Part shown: positions 8,692 to 17,277 of the stretch, in pieces | How positions within the stretch are numbered: the stretch's first letter is position 1 | Layout: every line of letters starts with the position of its first letter | NCBI RefSeq assembly: GCF_033100135.1 | Contig: NZ_CP136920.1 | Location: 1,488,001-1,552,000, forward strand | Origin: Rubellicoccus peritrichatus | GTDB lineage: Bacteria; Verrucomicrobiota; Verrucomicrobiia; Opitutales; Cerasicoccaceae | Length of the DNA stretch: 64,000 nucleotides | Direction of reading: 5' to 3' | The notes under the pieces: generated by a model | Database searches by the model: none | What the model was told of the DNA's origin: nothing | The model's input: the letters and a program-made list of their open reading frames with translations, nothing else | Translations under genes and position numbers: made by a program

Positions 8692-8727
8692 GTAAAAATC
8701 AATTTGAAGGTAAATCCCAACGGGATG

Positions 8728-9477
8728 TTACTTCTTTGCGTTTTCAGGCTGAGTGTTCACGAAAGAATACTCGCGAAGCAGGTCAGTCAGAGCAATCGCT
8801 TCCTTGGGCATTTCCACGGTGCTGCCGAGGATCTGCTTAGCAGTGATACCTTCCTTGTCATACTCTGCATCGTTGAGTGTCTTGTCGTAAACGAGGCTGC
8901 CACCACTGATCTGCACACCGACGCTGAGTCCCTTGCGGGTGTCATAGACGAGAACATCGGCATCCTGCCAGGTGTTGAGCCCTACCTGTCCGCCAACAGG
9001 GCCAGCTTCTGCGTTTAGACCTACGCCCCACTGGAACTTCTGCTTATAGAGCATATCGGCCGCCTTTGGATTCATGAACAAGGCGACGATGTCGGACTGG
9101 TTTGCTGCCAGCTGAATGCCGAGGCTGCCTGAGCCAACTTTGTAGAAGGCTGGAGGGCTCCAGTTGTCGACGTTGTTCTTGGTCGCAATACCTTCACCTT
9201 CGGCGGCGCCGATTCCAATCGCGCCACGAGTCATGCGAACAATAAGAACCGCATCCGCTTCAGCGAGAATTTCGTCCGGAATACGGCGCTTGGGATTGGC
9301 CTGATTCGCAACGAAAATATCTTTCGACTGAGTGAGGATTTTTCCGGTTGTGTCAGCCTTCTTATGAGCGGCCTTGGTCATGTCAGCAGAAGCTTCGCCT
9401 TTTGGCGCAGTTGCCTCAGCCAGCAGGCCAGTTGATAGAGCGATAATAGCCCCTAGTGTAATTAAGGTGGTTTTCAT
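8728..9477 (-). CDS. SYLF/Ysc84-type lipid-binding domain lipoprotein-like exported protein
   Basis: Exported protein of 249 residues with signal peptide MKTTLITLGAIIALSTGLLA. The body matches the bacterial SYLF (Ysc84 actin-binding) pattern: a helix with ILAEADAVLIVR, GAIGIGAAEGEG, PAFYKVGSGSLGIQLAANQSDIVALF, then GVGLNAEAGPVGGQVG and DVLVYDTRKGLSVGVQISGG. Related eukaryotic domains bind phosphoinositides; in bacteria the role is unknown and probably at the envelope. It has its own terminator and is divergent from the CDF gene (97 bp between starts), so both promoters lie in 9478-9574. Confidence 0.88.
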   Translation of the reverse strand: MKTTLITLGAIIALSTGLLAEATAPKGEASADMTKAAHKKADTTGKILTQSKDIFVANQANPKRRIPDEILAEADAVLIVRMTRGAIGIGAAEGEGIATKNNVDNWSPPAFYKVGSGSLGIQLAANQSDIVALFMNPKAADMLYKQKFQWGVGLNAEAGPVGGQVGLNTWQDADVLVYDTRKGLSVGVQISGGSLVYDKTLNDAEYDKEGITAKQILGSTVEMPKEAIALTDLLREYSFVNTQPENAKK

Positions 9478-9574
9478 AATATAGATTTATAGGTTGAGCG
9501 TATATGAGGAAAGCCATTTGCTTTTATTCCGCAAGGCTAATACTGCCCCTTAAATATAGGGTATTTTTCTTAAT

Positions 9575-10522
9575 ATGGCGACACACAGCGAATTGATCCA
9601 GACGGAGCGCAATGCAATAAAATACAGTGTTTGGGGCAATCTCGTTATGGGGTTGTTGGGGCTGGGTTTTGCTGCGGCATCGCACTCTTATGCGGTGCTG
9701 TTGGATAGTGTATATTCACTGGTCAGCTTCACTGCCTCGCTGTTTTCGCTAAAAGTTACTGAGATGATTATGCGGCCAGCCAACAAGGATTATCCGTTTG
9801 GATATGCGATTTATGAGCCAATGTTCAACCTCGGCAAGGGCTTGGTTATCTTCACTGTTTGTCTGCTTGCGTTGTATTCTTCGATAGAAGCTCTCTTCCA
9901 TGGTGGGCGTGAGATCGCAGCAGGTATTGCTTTTTTTTATGCGGTATCGACTGCTGTCGTATGTCTGGTGATTGCCAGAATTCTTTACCATTATGCAAAG
10001 CGATGTGAGTCGCCGATTGTTTCAGTTGATGCCAAGAACTGGATTCTTGATGGTATCCTAAGCGCCGTGATTGGAGGCGCTCTGCTTGTTGTGTATCTGT
10101 TGGAGGAGTCGCGATTTAAAGCCTGGTTGCCTTATGCTGATCCAGTCGCGGTTATTTTGCTCGTTATGTTGTTCCTGCCGATCCCTTACCGGATCATTCG
10201 TGACAACTGGGCTCAGGTGCTTGGGCGAAATACTGATCCTGAAATACGAGGATTGTCGGAAGAAGCTGTCCGTGAATGCTTCCATGGCAAACCAGTCCAG
10301 GAAACCGAGATTCGGGCTCTGCGGGCGGGGCGTTTTATCTACCTTCAGGTCTTCATTGTCGTAGCCAGGGATGAAGCCTGGCCCAGAAAGGTTCGAGATG
10401 AGGATGAGTATCGTGAAACACTCCGTCGTCGTTTGGGTGAGAAGTTTCGATATCTGATCATCGATGTGGTCTTCACCACGGATGAGAAATGGATCAATCA
10501 GGTCCCCGAGGTTGAATCTTAA
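9575..10522 (+). CDS. Cation diffusion facilitator family transporter with atypical metal site
   Basis: Inner-membrane divalent-cation exporter of the CDF superfamily, 315 residues. Six predicted membrane segments span about 15-205; a cytoplasmic C-terminal domain (about 225-305) contains the usual beta-alpha-beta pattern. TM2 carries LLDSVYSLVSF and TM5 carries DAKNWILDGILS, so the four metal-coordinating positions appear as Asp, Ser, Asn and Asp rather than the His/Asp set of Zn exporters. This resembles iron, manganese or uncharacterised clades more than ZitB/YiiP, and the substrate cannot be named. The 97-bp upstream region is shared with the divergent SYLF gene. Confidence 0.85.
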   Translation: MATHSELIQTERNAIKYSVWGNLVMGLLGLGFAAASHSYAVLLDSVYSLVSFTASLFSLKVTEMIMRPANKDYPFGYAIYEPMFNLGKGLVIFTVCLLALYSSIEALFHGGREIAAGIAFFYAVSTAVVCLVIARILYHYAKRCESPIVSVDAKNWILDGILSAVIGGALLVVYLLEESRFKAWLPYADPVAVILLVMLFLPIPYRIIRDNWAQVLGRNTDPEIRGLSEEAVRECFHGKPVQETEIRALRAGRFIYLQVFIVVARDEAWPRKVRDEDEYRETLRRRLGEKFRYLIIDVVFTTDEKWINQVPEVES

Positions 10523-10618
10523 AAGGTCTCACTTTTGTAACAGATTCCTGAAAATCACGGTGTACTCCACTATAGAATTGCTCTGAGGTATGGAAAATCC
10601 TAGTGTCACACGTCGTTT

Positions 10619-11707
10619 ATGTTTGGACGTTCTACACTTTTTTCAGGCAAAAGCATTGGTTTTGCCGCACTGCTACTTACACCCGCTCTCAGTCCGGCTT
10701 TCGATGTCGTCCTTGATTATTCCGACGACATTGCTGGGCGTAACTTTTTCGGTGGAAATGCGACAGCGACAGCAGCACTTGAGGCTGCAGCCACTGCAGT
10801 GAGCAACGCCATCACGACGCAACTGGGGGCGATTACCACGGATCCTGTTACCGGAACGAATGGTTCGACCTCATATACGATCAATCCAAACTATATTTAC
10901 AGCAATCCGGAGACAGGGGTGACTACTACCCTCAACAATGCAACCTCACCTCTAAATGAGTATCGCGTCTATGTCGGCACACAGTTGTTGACTGGTTCGA
11001 CGCTTGGTCAGGGAGGGCCAGGAGGTAGGGGAGTCAGTACTTCAGGCGGCGGTTTTGAGTCTGAATGGATTGGAGCAGTCAGTGCTGCAGAGTCTGCATT
11101 TAATGCTCAATACAATCGTGGCGGTCCGATTTTCTCCACTTTTAATTTTGCCCCTACACTTGGGAGCACTACTGCAAATGCCACTATTAATATGGGGGGC
11201 ACCCTGGGCAACCTTTGGTTTGACGTTGATACTGATAATGACCTCGATTTTGATACAAGCACAGAGCTGAGCGATTTTTGGCATTTCGACCATACCACCC
11301 CGGTAGAGAGCGGCAAAATTGACTTTTATTCAGTGGCCCTGCATGAACTCATCCATGCGGTTGGTTTTGGGTTGATTGACTCCTGGGATGATCTTGTTAG
11401 CGGAACCGATTGGACGGGGCCCGAAGTGATTGCTCTACTTGGGACAGGAACTGATGTGCTTGATCCGGACCAGAGCCATATCAAGGCAGGCACGATGGGG
11501 TTGAGTATTGTAGATGACAGCCCTCAGGAGGCAATTATGGACCCCGACATCACTGCTGGAACACGTAAGCAAATCACCGATGTTGATCTCGCCTTCCTAC
11601 AGGACATGGGATTTTCGGTTGTTCCGGAACCCGGCCACTACGCTGTATGGGCTGGTGTGCTGTCGCTGCTGGTCATGTTGGTGTTTCGTCGCAGGAGCGT
11701 GCGCTGA
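10619..11707 (+). CDS. PEP-CTERM protein with zinc metalloprotease motif (NF038122-like)
   Basis: Secreted putative protease, 362 residues. N-terminal export signal about 1-28 (hydrophobic GFAALLLTPALSPA). The catalytic motif HELIHAVGFG begins at residue 242; this is HExxH plus the conserved Gly, but the third metzincin-type His position is Leu here. The C-terminus has a PEP-CTERM tail, VPEPGHYAVWAGVLSLLVML followed by FRRR. The architecture matches the NF038122 metalloprotease group found with exosortases. An ATG at 10619 follows no obvious Shine-Dalgarno sequence. It probably acts at the cell surface or matrix. It is monocistronic; ribB begins 97 bp later. Confidence 0.86.
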   Translation: MFGRSTLFSGKSIGFAALLLTPALSPAFDVVLDYSDDIAGRNFFGGNATATAALEAAATAVSNAITTQLGAITTDPVTGTNGSTSYTINPNYIYSNPETGVTTTLNNATSPLNEYRVYVGTQLLTGSTLGQGGPGGRGVSTSGGGFESEWIGAVSAAESAFNAQYNRGGPIFSTFNFAPTLGSTTANATINMGGTLGNLWFDVDTDNDLDFDTSTELSDFWHFDHTTPVESGKIDFYSVALHELIHAVGFGLIDSWDDLVSGTDWTGPEVIALLGTGTDVLDPDQSHIKAGTMGLSIVDDSPQEAIMDPDITAGTRKQITDVDLAFLQDMGFSVVPEPGHYAVWAGVLSLLVMLVFRRRSVR

Positions 11708-11803
11708 TCATTTCCTTAAGGGCCTTGGAACGACTTTCATTGCCTGCGCTTTCGTTAAACTTCAGCCTTCTCTCTTCGGCCTTCATGCTTCTTACTCGGT
11801 TAA

Positions 11804-12907
11804 ATGTCAGAATCACCATTCGACACCATTGAGGAAGCACTCAGCGAGATCGCCGCGGGGCGCGCTGTCGTTGTGACCGATGACGAGAATCGTGAGAACG
11901 AGGGTGATTTGATCTTTGCTGCGAGCAAGGTCTCGCCGGAGCTGGTTAACATGATGGTGCGTTATGGCAGTGGCGTCGTTTGTGTGCCAATGCTGCCTCA
12001 CCATCTGGACCGTTTGGGTATTGCACCGATGGTCAGGCACAATCGCGAAGCCATGCGGACGGATTATGCAGTCAGTGTGGACGCCGCGGAAGGAATCACC
12101 ACAGGCATCAGCGCTTACGACCGCGCTATGACCATTCGAGCCTTGGCTGACCCCAAGGCAAACCCCAGCGATCTTGTGCAGCCGGGCCATGTATTTCCAC
12201 TTCGTGCCAAGCCTGGCGGTGTGCTCCAGCGGGCTGGCCACACCGAGGCCGCTGTCGACCTTGCCAGCCTGGCCGGACTTTTTCCTGCCGGTGTTATCTG
12301 TGAGCTGGTCAAGGAGGATGGCGACATGATGCGCCTGCCTGATTTGGTGGAGTTTAAGGAGAAATTTGGCCTTAAACTCATTTCAATCGCAGACCTGATT
12401 CATTACCGTCACAAGCGGGACTGTCTGGTTGAACGATTGGCGACTTTACCTTTTGAGAGCGAGTTCGGCACATTTGACCTACATGTCTTCAGAAATTTCC
12501 TCGATGATCGCAGGCATTTTGCTCTCAGCCTTGGGGATTTGGATGAAAACCCGACGCTTGTCCGTGTCCAAAGCGAAAATTTGCTCGGTGATGTCTTTCG
12601 GGGAAGCAAATTCCATGGGCATAGTTCGCTTGAGGCGGCCATGGCCCGTATCGCCGAGGAAGGACATGGTGTCGTGCTTTACATCGAGCAACCAAACGGC
12701 GGCATTCGTATCGAAAAGACCGACTCGGGCCAAAAGCTGGCGGTTGGGCCAATGCACATGGACTTTCGTGACTATGGTATCGGTGCCCAGATACTAGCTC
12801 AACTGGGCCTCAAGAAGATCCGGTTACTGATGACCAAGCCACGCAATGTTGTCGCCCTTGATGGCTACGACCTGGAAATCGTTGAGCAGATTTCTTTGGG
12901 GAAGTAG
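11804..12907 (+). CDS. ribB: 3,4-dihydroxy-2-butanone 4-phosphate synthase with degenerate GTP cyclohydrolase II domain
   Basis: Riboflavin biosynthesis: makes the four-carbon unit from ribulose 5-phosphate in the cytoplasm. Residues 1-205 are a full RibB domain (DDENRENEGDLIFAA, TDYAVSVDA, GHVFPLRAKPGGVLQRAGHTEAAVDL). Residues 206-367 align with GTP cyclohydrolase II, but its zinc site is gone: the usual ...C-LTGDVF-x-S-x-R-C-D-C... stretch reads SENLLGDVFRGSKFHGHSS, and the EGRGIG motif is replaced by QPNGGIRIEK. RDYGIGAQIL is kept. This looks like the class with a non-catalytic second half (called RibBX in some bacteria), so a separate RibA is expected elsewhere. It heads a ribB-ribH-nusB-ftsY run. 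Confidence 0.93.
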   Translation: MSESPFDTIEEALSEIAAGRAVVVTDDENRENEGDLIFAASKVSPELVNMMVRYGSGVVCVPMLPHHLDRLGIAPMVRHNREAMRTDYAVSVDAAEGITTGISAYDRAMTIRALADPKANPSDLVQPGHVFPLRAKPGGVLQRAGHTEAAVDLASLAGLFPAGVICELVKEDGDMMRLPDLVEFKEKFGLKLISIADLIHYRHKRDCLVERLATLPFESEFGTFDLHVFRNFLDDRRHFALSLGDLDENPTLVRVQSENLLGDVFRGSKFHGHSSLEAAMARIAEEGHGVVLYIEQPNGGIRIEKTDSGQKLAVGPMHMDFRDYGIGAQILAQLGLKKIRLLMTKPRNVVALDGYDLEIVEQISLGK

Positions 12908-12949
12908 GTTCAGGAAAGATTGACCTTTGCATAAAAGGTGATTCCAAGC

Positions 12950-13513
12950 ATGCTACCAATTATGAGTCTAGATAGACCAAACGCGCCAGAGATCGATGGA
13001 TCAGACCTTTTCTTTTGCATTGTCGCAGCTCGCTACAACCCCGAGCTGGTCGATGCTTTAATTCAACGTACCACCGCGACACTACAGGAGTCCGGTGTTC
13101 GTGAAGCCAACATCAAAGTCATGCGGGTGCCGGGATCAAATGAGCTGCCTTACGGCGTCTACATGCATGCCCTCTCGCGCCAATACGACTGCGTCATTGC
13201 GCTTGGGATTGTCATCGCTGGCGAAACCGACCATCACAGTGTCATTGCTGATTCTACTGCCGATGCCTTCCACAAAATTGGCATGGAAACCGAAGTTCCG
13301 GTGATCAATGGTGTTGTTACCGTTGGCAACATGGAGCAGGCGGTGGCGCGAACCACAGGCGATGTCGATCGTGGAGCGGAGTTTGCCAGAGCTGCTCTGG
13401 AAATGGCCTGGCACAAACTGCGCTTGGTCGAAATGATCGATGAGATCGAAGAAGATCTCCTTACTGACGATGATGACGACGATGATTTAGAAACGCTTTT
13501 TCGTAAAAACTAA
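12950..13513 (+). CDS. ribH: 6,7-dimethyl-8-ribityllumazine synthase
   Basis: Penultimate enzyme of riboflavin synthesis, condensing the RibB product with the ribitylamino pyrimidine. From the ATG at 12950 (AGGTGA upstream) it is 187 residues; a GTG at 12938 and an ATG at 12962 are alternatives. Motifs: FFCIVAARYN near the N-terminus, VPGSNELPYG, ALGIVIAGETDHHSVI with the catalytic His region, and GVVTVGNMEQAVAR. It ends in an unusual acidic tail with seven Asp in a row (TDDDDDDDLETLF), not part of the standard ~155-residue fold. It lies 42 bp after ribB and 11 bp before nusB. Confidence 0.93.
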   Translation: MLPIMSLDRPNAPEIDGSDLFFCIVAARYNPELVDALIQRTTATLQESGVREANIKVMRVPGSNELPYGVYMHALSRQYDCVIALGIVIAGETDHHSVIADSTADAFHKIGMETEVPVINGVVTVGNMEQAVARTTGDVDRGAEFARAALEMAWHKLRLVEMIDEIEEDLLTDDDDDDDLETLFRKN

Positions 13514-13524
13514 AATATTTCCCA

Positions 13525-14022
13525 ATGTCAGACGAACCCACTATCACGGAGTCTTCGGTGCCGGAAGAGCCAGAAGAACCAGCAAAGCCAGCCAGCAAGC
13601 GCCGCCAGAACCGCGTGGCTGCAATGCAGTTCCTTTACATGATCGAGATGAATCCATCGAACGATCACAAGGCTTCGGTCATGACCTTTTTCACGAATCA
13701 GGATCATCCACGCGAGTATTATGCTTTTGCGGAAGAGCTCGTCTGGGGCGCGCTGGAAGGCCTGGATGACGTTGACGAGACTATCCGCAAGCATGCCAAG
13801 AACTGGACCTTTGATCGCATTGCCAAAGTAGACCTGGCGATCCTCCGGCTTGCGATCCACGAGCTGCTGCACCGACGCGATATTCCGCCGATTGTTTCGA
13901 TCAATGAAGCCATCGATCTGAGCAAGGAATTCTCCGGTCCGGATTCCCGCCGTTTTGTGAACGGTATACTCGATCGCCTGAAGGAGAACCTCGACCGCCC
14001 TTTGCGTTCGGCTGCTGATTAG
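13525..14022 (+). CDS. nusB: Transcription antitermination factor NusB
   Basis: Binds boxA RNA with NusE/S10 to allow processive transcription of rRNA operons. 165 residues: an extra Glu/Pro-rich N-terminus (1-22), then the all-helical NusB fold with RRQNRVAAMQFLYMIEMN, the KNWTFDRIAKVDLAILRLAIHEL stretch and the PPIVSINEAIDLSKEFSGPDSRRFVNGILD signature. It directly follows ribH, the common bacterial ribH-nusB arrangement, and continues into ftsY after 71 bp. Confidence 0.95.
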   Translation: MSDEPTITESSVPEEPEEPAKPASKRRQNRVAAMQFLYMIEMNPSNDHKASVMTFFTNQDHPREYYAFAEELVWGALEGLDDVDETIRKHAKNWTFDRIAKVDLAILRLAIHELLHRRDIPPIVSINEAIDLSKEFSGPDSRRFVNGILDRLKENLDRPLRSAAD

Positions 14023-14093
14023 ACTGCAATAGCCAATCGCAGGTTTATCTGGACTTCTGCCTTCTCACTTCTTTCTTCTGACTATTTCCAGTC

Positions 14094-15023
14094 ATGCGTT
14101 CATTTTTCTCAAAGTTCAAAGACGGTCTGAAGAAGACCACGCCGACGTTTTACAAGATATTCGGACGAGTCGGTGGTATCTTTTCAGGCAAGAAACTCGA
14201 TGCGGCCAGCCTCGAAGAGCTGGAAGAAGCACTTTACGGTGCGGACTTCGGGGTCGAGACCACGATGGAGATCATCGAGGAGATCCAGGCAGCCTACAAA
14301 AAAGACAAGGATCTTCGTGGTCAGGATGCAGCCAGGATCGGGGCTTCTGTTCTCGCCCGCGTGCTTGAAGGAGCAGAGCCGACGGAAGACTGGCTGGGGT
14401 CTGCCAGACCAGAGGTCATCTGCCTCATTGGCGTCAATGGTTCTGGAAAGACGACCACCACGGCCAAACTGGGCTGGAAGTTCAAGGAAGACGGCAAAGA
14501 CGTTGTCCTCGCCGCCTGTGATACCTTCCGTGCAGCCGCCAATGAGCAGATTAAAACCTGGGCCGAGCGGCTCGATTTGCGTCTCGTATCCAGTCATCAT
14601 AATGCAGACGCCGCCGCAGTTGCCTTTGATGCCTATCAGGCTGCAAAGGACAAGGACGTGCTGATTGTCGATACGGCCGGCCGGCTTCACACCAAGAGCA
14701 ATCTTATGGAGGAGCTGAAGAAGATTCGCCGTGTATTACAAAAGCATGATGAATCCGCGCCGCATCATTCCTGGTTGGTTGTTGATGGTTCGCTCGGTTC
14801 CAACTCGATTGAACAGGCGCGCAAGTTTCACGAAGCCTTCGGCCTGACCGGACTTATCATAACCAAACTTGACGGGACCAGCCGTGGTGGTGCCATCGCC
14901 GGTATCTACCGTGAACTTGGGATTCCAATCTACTTCGTCGGGCTGGGGGAGCAAAAAGAAGATCTACAACCCTTCACCGTAAAGAATTACTGTAACGCGA
15001 TTTTTGGTCTGGAAGAAGCGTAG
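14094..15023 (+). CDS. ftsY: Signal recognition particle receptor FtsY
   Basis: GTPase at the inner membrane that docks SRP-ribosome complexes for membrane protein insertion. 309 residues, the short form with no acidic A domain. N domain about 1-95; G domain with P-loop GVNGSGKTTTTAKL, DTFRAAANEQIKTW, the DTAGRLHTKSNLMEEL G3 region, TKLDGTSRGGA (G4) and GLGEQKEDLQPF at the end, all of which separate FtsY from Ffh. The basic N-terminal helix (FFSKFKDGLKKTTPTFYKIFG) would contact the membrane. Last gene of the ribB-ribH-nusB-ftsY run. Confidence 0.96.
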   Translation: MRSFFSKFKDGLKKTTPTFYKIFGRVGGIFSGKKLDAASLEELEEALYGADFGVETTMEIIEEIQAAYKKDKDLRGQDAARIGASVLARVLEGAEPTEDWLGSARPEVICLIGVNGSGKTTTTAKLGWKFKEDGKDVVLAACDTFRAAANEQIKTWAERLDLRLVSSHHNADAAAVAFDAYQAAKDKDVLIVDTAGRLHTKSNLMEELKKIRRVLQKHDESAPHHSWLVVDGSLGSNSIEQARKFHEAFGLTGLIITKLDGTSRGGAIAGIYRELGIPIYFVGLGEQKEDLQPFTVKNYCNAIFGLEEA

Positions 15024-15083
15024 TTTACTGGAATCTCATAAAATATTATTCATAGAGTTCAAAGCTAAGCACATTTTTTGACG

Positions 15084-15147
15084 GAATTAACAGAATTACA
15101 TGAATTTGAGAGTGCGGGTTAAGCAATTCCCTAAATTTTGTTAATTC
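15084..15147. repeat. Inverted repeat before aroB
   Basis: GAATTAACAGAATT (15084-15097) pairs with AATTTTGTTAATTC (15134-15147), 13 of 14 positions. It lies 33 bp before the aroB start and after ftsY; it may be a dispersed hairpin or a weak terminator. Confidence 0.5.
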
Positions 15148-15179
15148 TTTCTGTATATCTTTACATAATTATTTTCATT

Positions 15180-16313
15180 ATGGTCGAACAATTGACAGTT
15201 GAGTTAGGGGAGCGCAGTTACCCGATTGTTTTTTTTGGAGGAGCTGATGCGGGTGTTTTTGTTTTGGAGAAGATTCGGCAAACTGGTCGTTCGGTAACCG
15301 CTCTGGCTGATTCAAAAGTGTGGGATTTGCATTTCCCTAAGAACGATGATCTGCTTTGCCTGAAGATTGAAGGGGGCGAAGCATCCAAGTCCATCACTTG
15401 CTTCGATAATGCCTGTGAGTTCCTTGCAACAAACCGAATCGCGCGCGATGGCGGATTGATTGCGATAGGCGGTGGAGTCGTTGGAGACCTCGCCGGCTTT
15501 GTGGCTGCATCCTATCTGCGCGGCATTGATTTCTATCAAGTGCCAACCACCTTGCTGGCCATGGTTGACAGTTCCGTTGGTGGTAAAACCGGGATCAACA
15601 TCAAGGCGGGCAAAAATCTTGTCGGTGCATTCTGGCAACCCCAGGTAGTATACATTTGCACTGAGTTTTTAAAAACACTGCCGCCTGAAGAGTTTTCCGC
15701 TGGCATGGCCGAGGTCATCAAATACGGAATGCTTTACGATGCAAAGTTGTTCGATCAACTCGAAGCACTGGAGCATGATTTGACTTGGGACCATCCCGAG
15801 CTAAGTGCCGTGGTTCGGCGCTGCTGTGAAATTAAAGCCGAGATCGTTAAAGCCGACGAAAAAGAAACAGCGTCCAGCGGTGGTCGTGCTTTGTTGAACC
15901 TTGGACACACCTTTGCACATGCCATTGAAAACGTGGCAGGTTATGGCACTTACCTGCATGGGGAAGCCGTGGCTATTGGTTTGGTTCTCGCCGCAAAGCT
16001 TTCCGTTCGTCTGGTTGAAGCGGGTCGTTCGGGTTTCGCTGTCAGTGATGAAGATGTGATACGCTGCCATGCCTTGATTGAACGCTATCGTCTGCCGACA
16101 GATTTACGCATATCATTGCATCGCGTAGCGGGTGACCTTGCTGCACCAAAGCTTTCGATTGAAGCTTTGCTTGATGCCATGCGCCGCGATAAAAAAGTGC
16201 GCTCCGGTAAGCTCCGCTTCGTCGCAATGGAAAAGATCGGCAACGCTGTAACCGTGGATGATATTCCTGAGGGTTGGATCCGTGATATTTGGTCCGAGGC
16301 TGGTGCGGAATAA
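15180..16313 (+). CDS. aroB: 3-dehydroquinate synthase
   Basis: Second shikimate-pathway enzyme, cyclising DAHP to 3-dehydroquinate with NAD and a divalent metal. From the ATG at 15180 the product is 377 residues; an upstream in-frame ATG at 15138 would add a hydrophobic stretch and is rejected. Motifs: GGGVVGDLAGFVAASYLRG (NAD-binding), VPTTLLAMVDSSVGGKTGIN, AGKNLVGAFWQP, EFSAGMAEVIKYG, and the metal-site LLNLGHTFAHAIE with a following LHGEAVAIG. Length fits the family. It stands alone, bracketed by hairpin repeats. Confidence 0.96.
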   Translation: MVEQLTVELGERSYPIVFFGGADAGVFVLEKIRQTGRSVTALADSKVWDLHFPKNDDLLCLKIEGGEASKSITCFDNACEFLATNRIARDGGLIAIGGGVVGDLAGFVAASYLRGIDFYQVPTTLLAMVDSSVGGKTGINIKAGKNLVGAFWQPQVVYICTEFLKTLPPEEFSAGMAEVIKYGMLYDAKLFDQLEALEHDLTWDHPELSAVVRRCCEIKAEIVKADEKETASSGGRALLNLGHTFAHAIENVAGYGTYLHGEAVAIGLVLAAKLSVRLVEAGRSGFAVSDEDVIRCHALIERYRLPTDLRISLHRVAGDLAAPKLSIEALLDAMRRDKKVRSGKLRFVAMEKIGNAVTVDDIPEGWIRDIWSEAGAE

Positions 16314-16320
16314 AAGACCG

Positions 16321-16465
16321 TTTTTAGCCACAGAGGCACAGAGAACAAAGAGCCAGTAAATATCACAAAACTTGTGGCGAAGTGATCTACTTAAAAATCG
16401 CTTCACTTACTTTGTGGTTTTCGTCGCGTTAGAACTCTGTGCTCTCTGTGTCTCTGTGGTTAAAT
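16321..16465. repeat. Dispersed hairpin, 'ccacagaggcacagag' family
   Basis: Left arm 16321-16350 (AGCCACAGAGGCACAGAGAA core) pairs with about 16433-16465 (TGCTCTCTGTGTCTCTGTGG core). The remaining bases up to 16625 show no gene. It begins 7 bases after the aroB stop. Confidence 0.75.
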
Positions 16466-16625
16466 TACTGTGTAGGAGAGCTGTATGACTACTCCAATAC
16501 GGTGATCAAGTCGTTAAAGCATTATGATGATTTGCAAAAACGAAGTGCTATATTCTCTTCCGCAAAGCACTACTGATTAACGGCTTGCCATCGTGGGGCT
16601 TTCTTTGGAAAGCTAAGGATGCTGG

Positions 16626-17273
16626 ATGGTGATCCGCTTTTGCCCTTCGGCTTCACTCTTATTGGTAATGGCAGGGGTCGACGAGACCATAGTACGTGAG
16701 TATTTTGAGATGAACGGATTTCTGGTCCGGCAGCTCAGGAAGTATCAGGTACAGTCGCGGGCCAAGAAGACGGATGAGGAGATCGATTTGATGGTCTTCA
16801 ACCCGACCTGGAACAAGTCGAGTAGCCAGCCGGGCTTCTTGTTATTTTCCAATGAACTGCCATTGGTTCACCGGGCGGTGGTCAGCATCAAGGCATGGCA
16901 CAGCCAGAAGTTTACGCCTGGGACCTTACGCGGCAGTGCCGATATTTTTCGTTTTTTGGAGCGTGATGTGGTCAAGCGGGCAGACGAGCTTTTTAACATC
17001 TCAGATGAGCAGCAGGAGGAAATGGGCCCCTGTATGAAGATTCTTGTTCTCCCCGGACTTCCAACCCATGAGCCGCACAAGTCGGAAAGTGTGGCTCTTT
17101 TGAAAAAGGCGGGTGTTGATGCAATTGTCTCCTATCGCGGCATTTTGCAGGATATCGTCAGTAAGCTGGAGGTGAATCACAATTATCAGAAGTCAGACTT
17201 GCTTCAAACCATTCGCATCCTCAAAAATTACGACATGATCAAGCCGCCTCAGATGGAGCTTTTTAAGGGATAA
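16626..17273 (+). CDS. Conserved unknown protein with restriction-endonuclease-like pattern
   Basis: No named family recognised; 215 residues. From the ATG at 16626 (AAGGA six bases upstream) or the ATG at 16668. The first half has a helix ETIVREYFEMNGFLVRQLRKY, a strand EEIDLMVFNP and, ~35 residues later, AVVSIKAWHSQKF, which resembles the E-D-(S)xK spacing of PD-(D/E)XK nuclease folds with the middle acidic residue replaced by Ser. The second half is helical with ILVLPGLPTHEP and a terminal KPPQMELFKG. It is 4 bp ahead of lpxA and so co-transcribed with it. A nuclease activity is only a suggestion from pattern spacing. Confidence 0.8.
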   Translation: MVIRFCPSASLLLVMAGVDETIVREYFEMNGFLVRQLRKYQVQSRAKKTDEEIDLMVFNPTWNKSSSQPGFLLFSNELPLVHRAVVSIKAWHSQKFTPGTLRGSADIFRFLERDVVKRADELFNISDEQQEEMGPCMKILVLPGLPTHEPHKSESVALLKKAGVDAIVSYRGILQDIVSKLEVNHNYQKSDLLQTIRILKNYDMIKPPQMELFKG

Positions 17274-17277
17274 GCGA

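Noticed and set aside
11708-11803. Possible FMN riboswitch before ribB
   Set aside because: The ~96-bp gap is too short and lacks the conserved FMN-element blocks.
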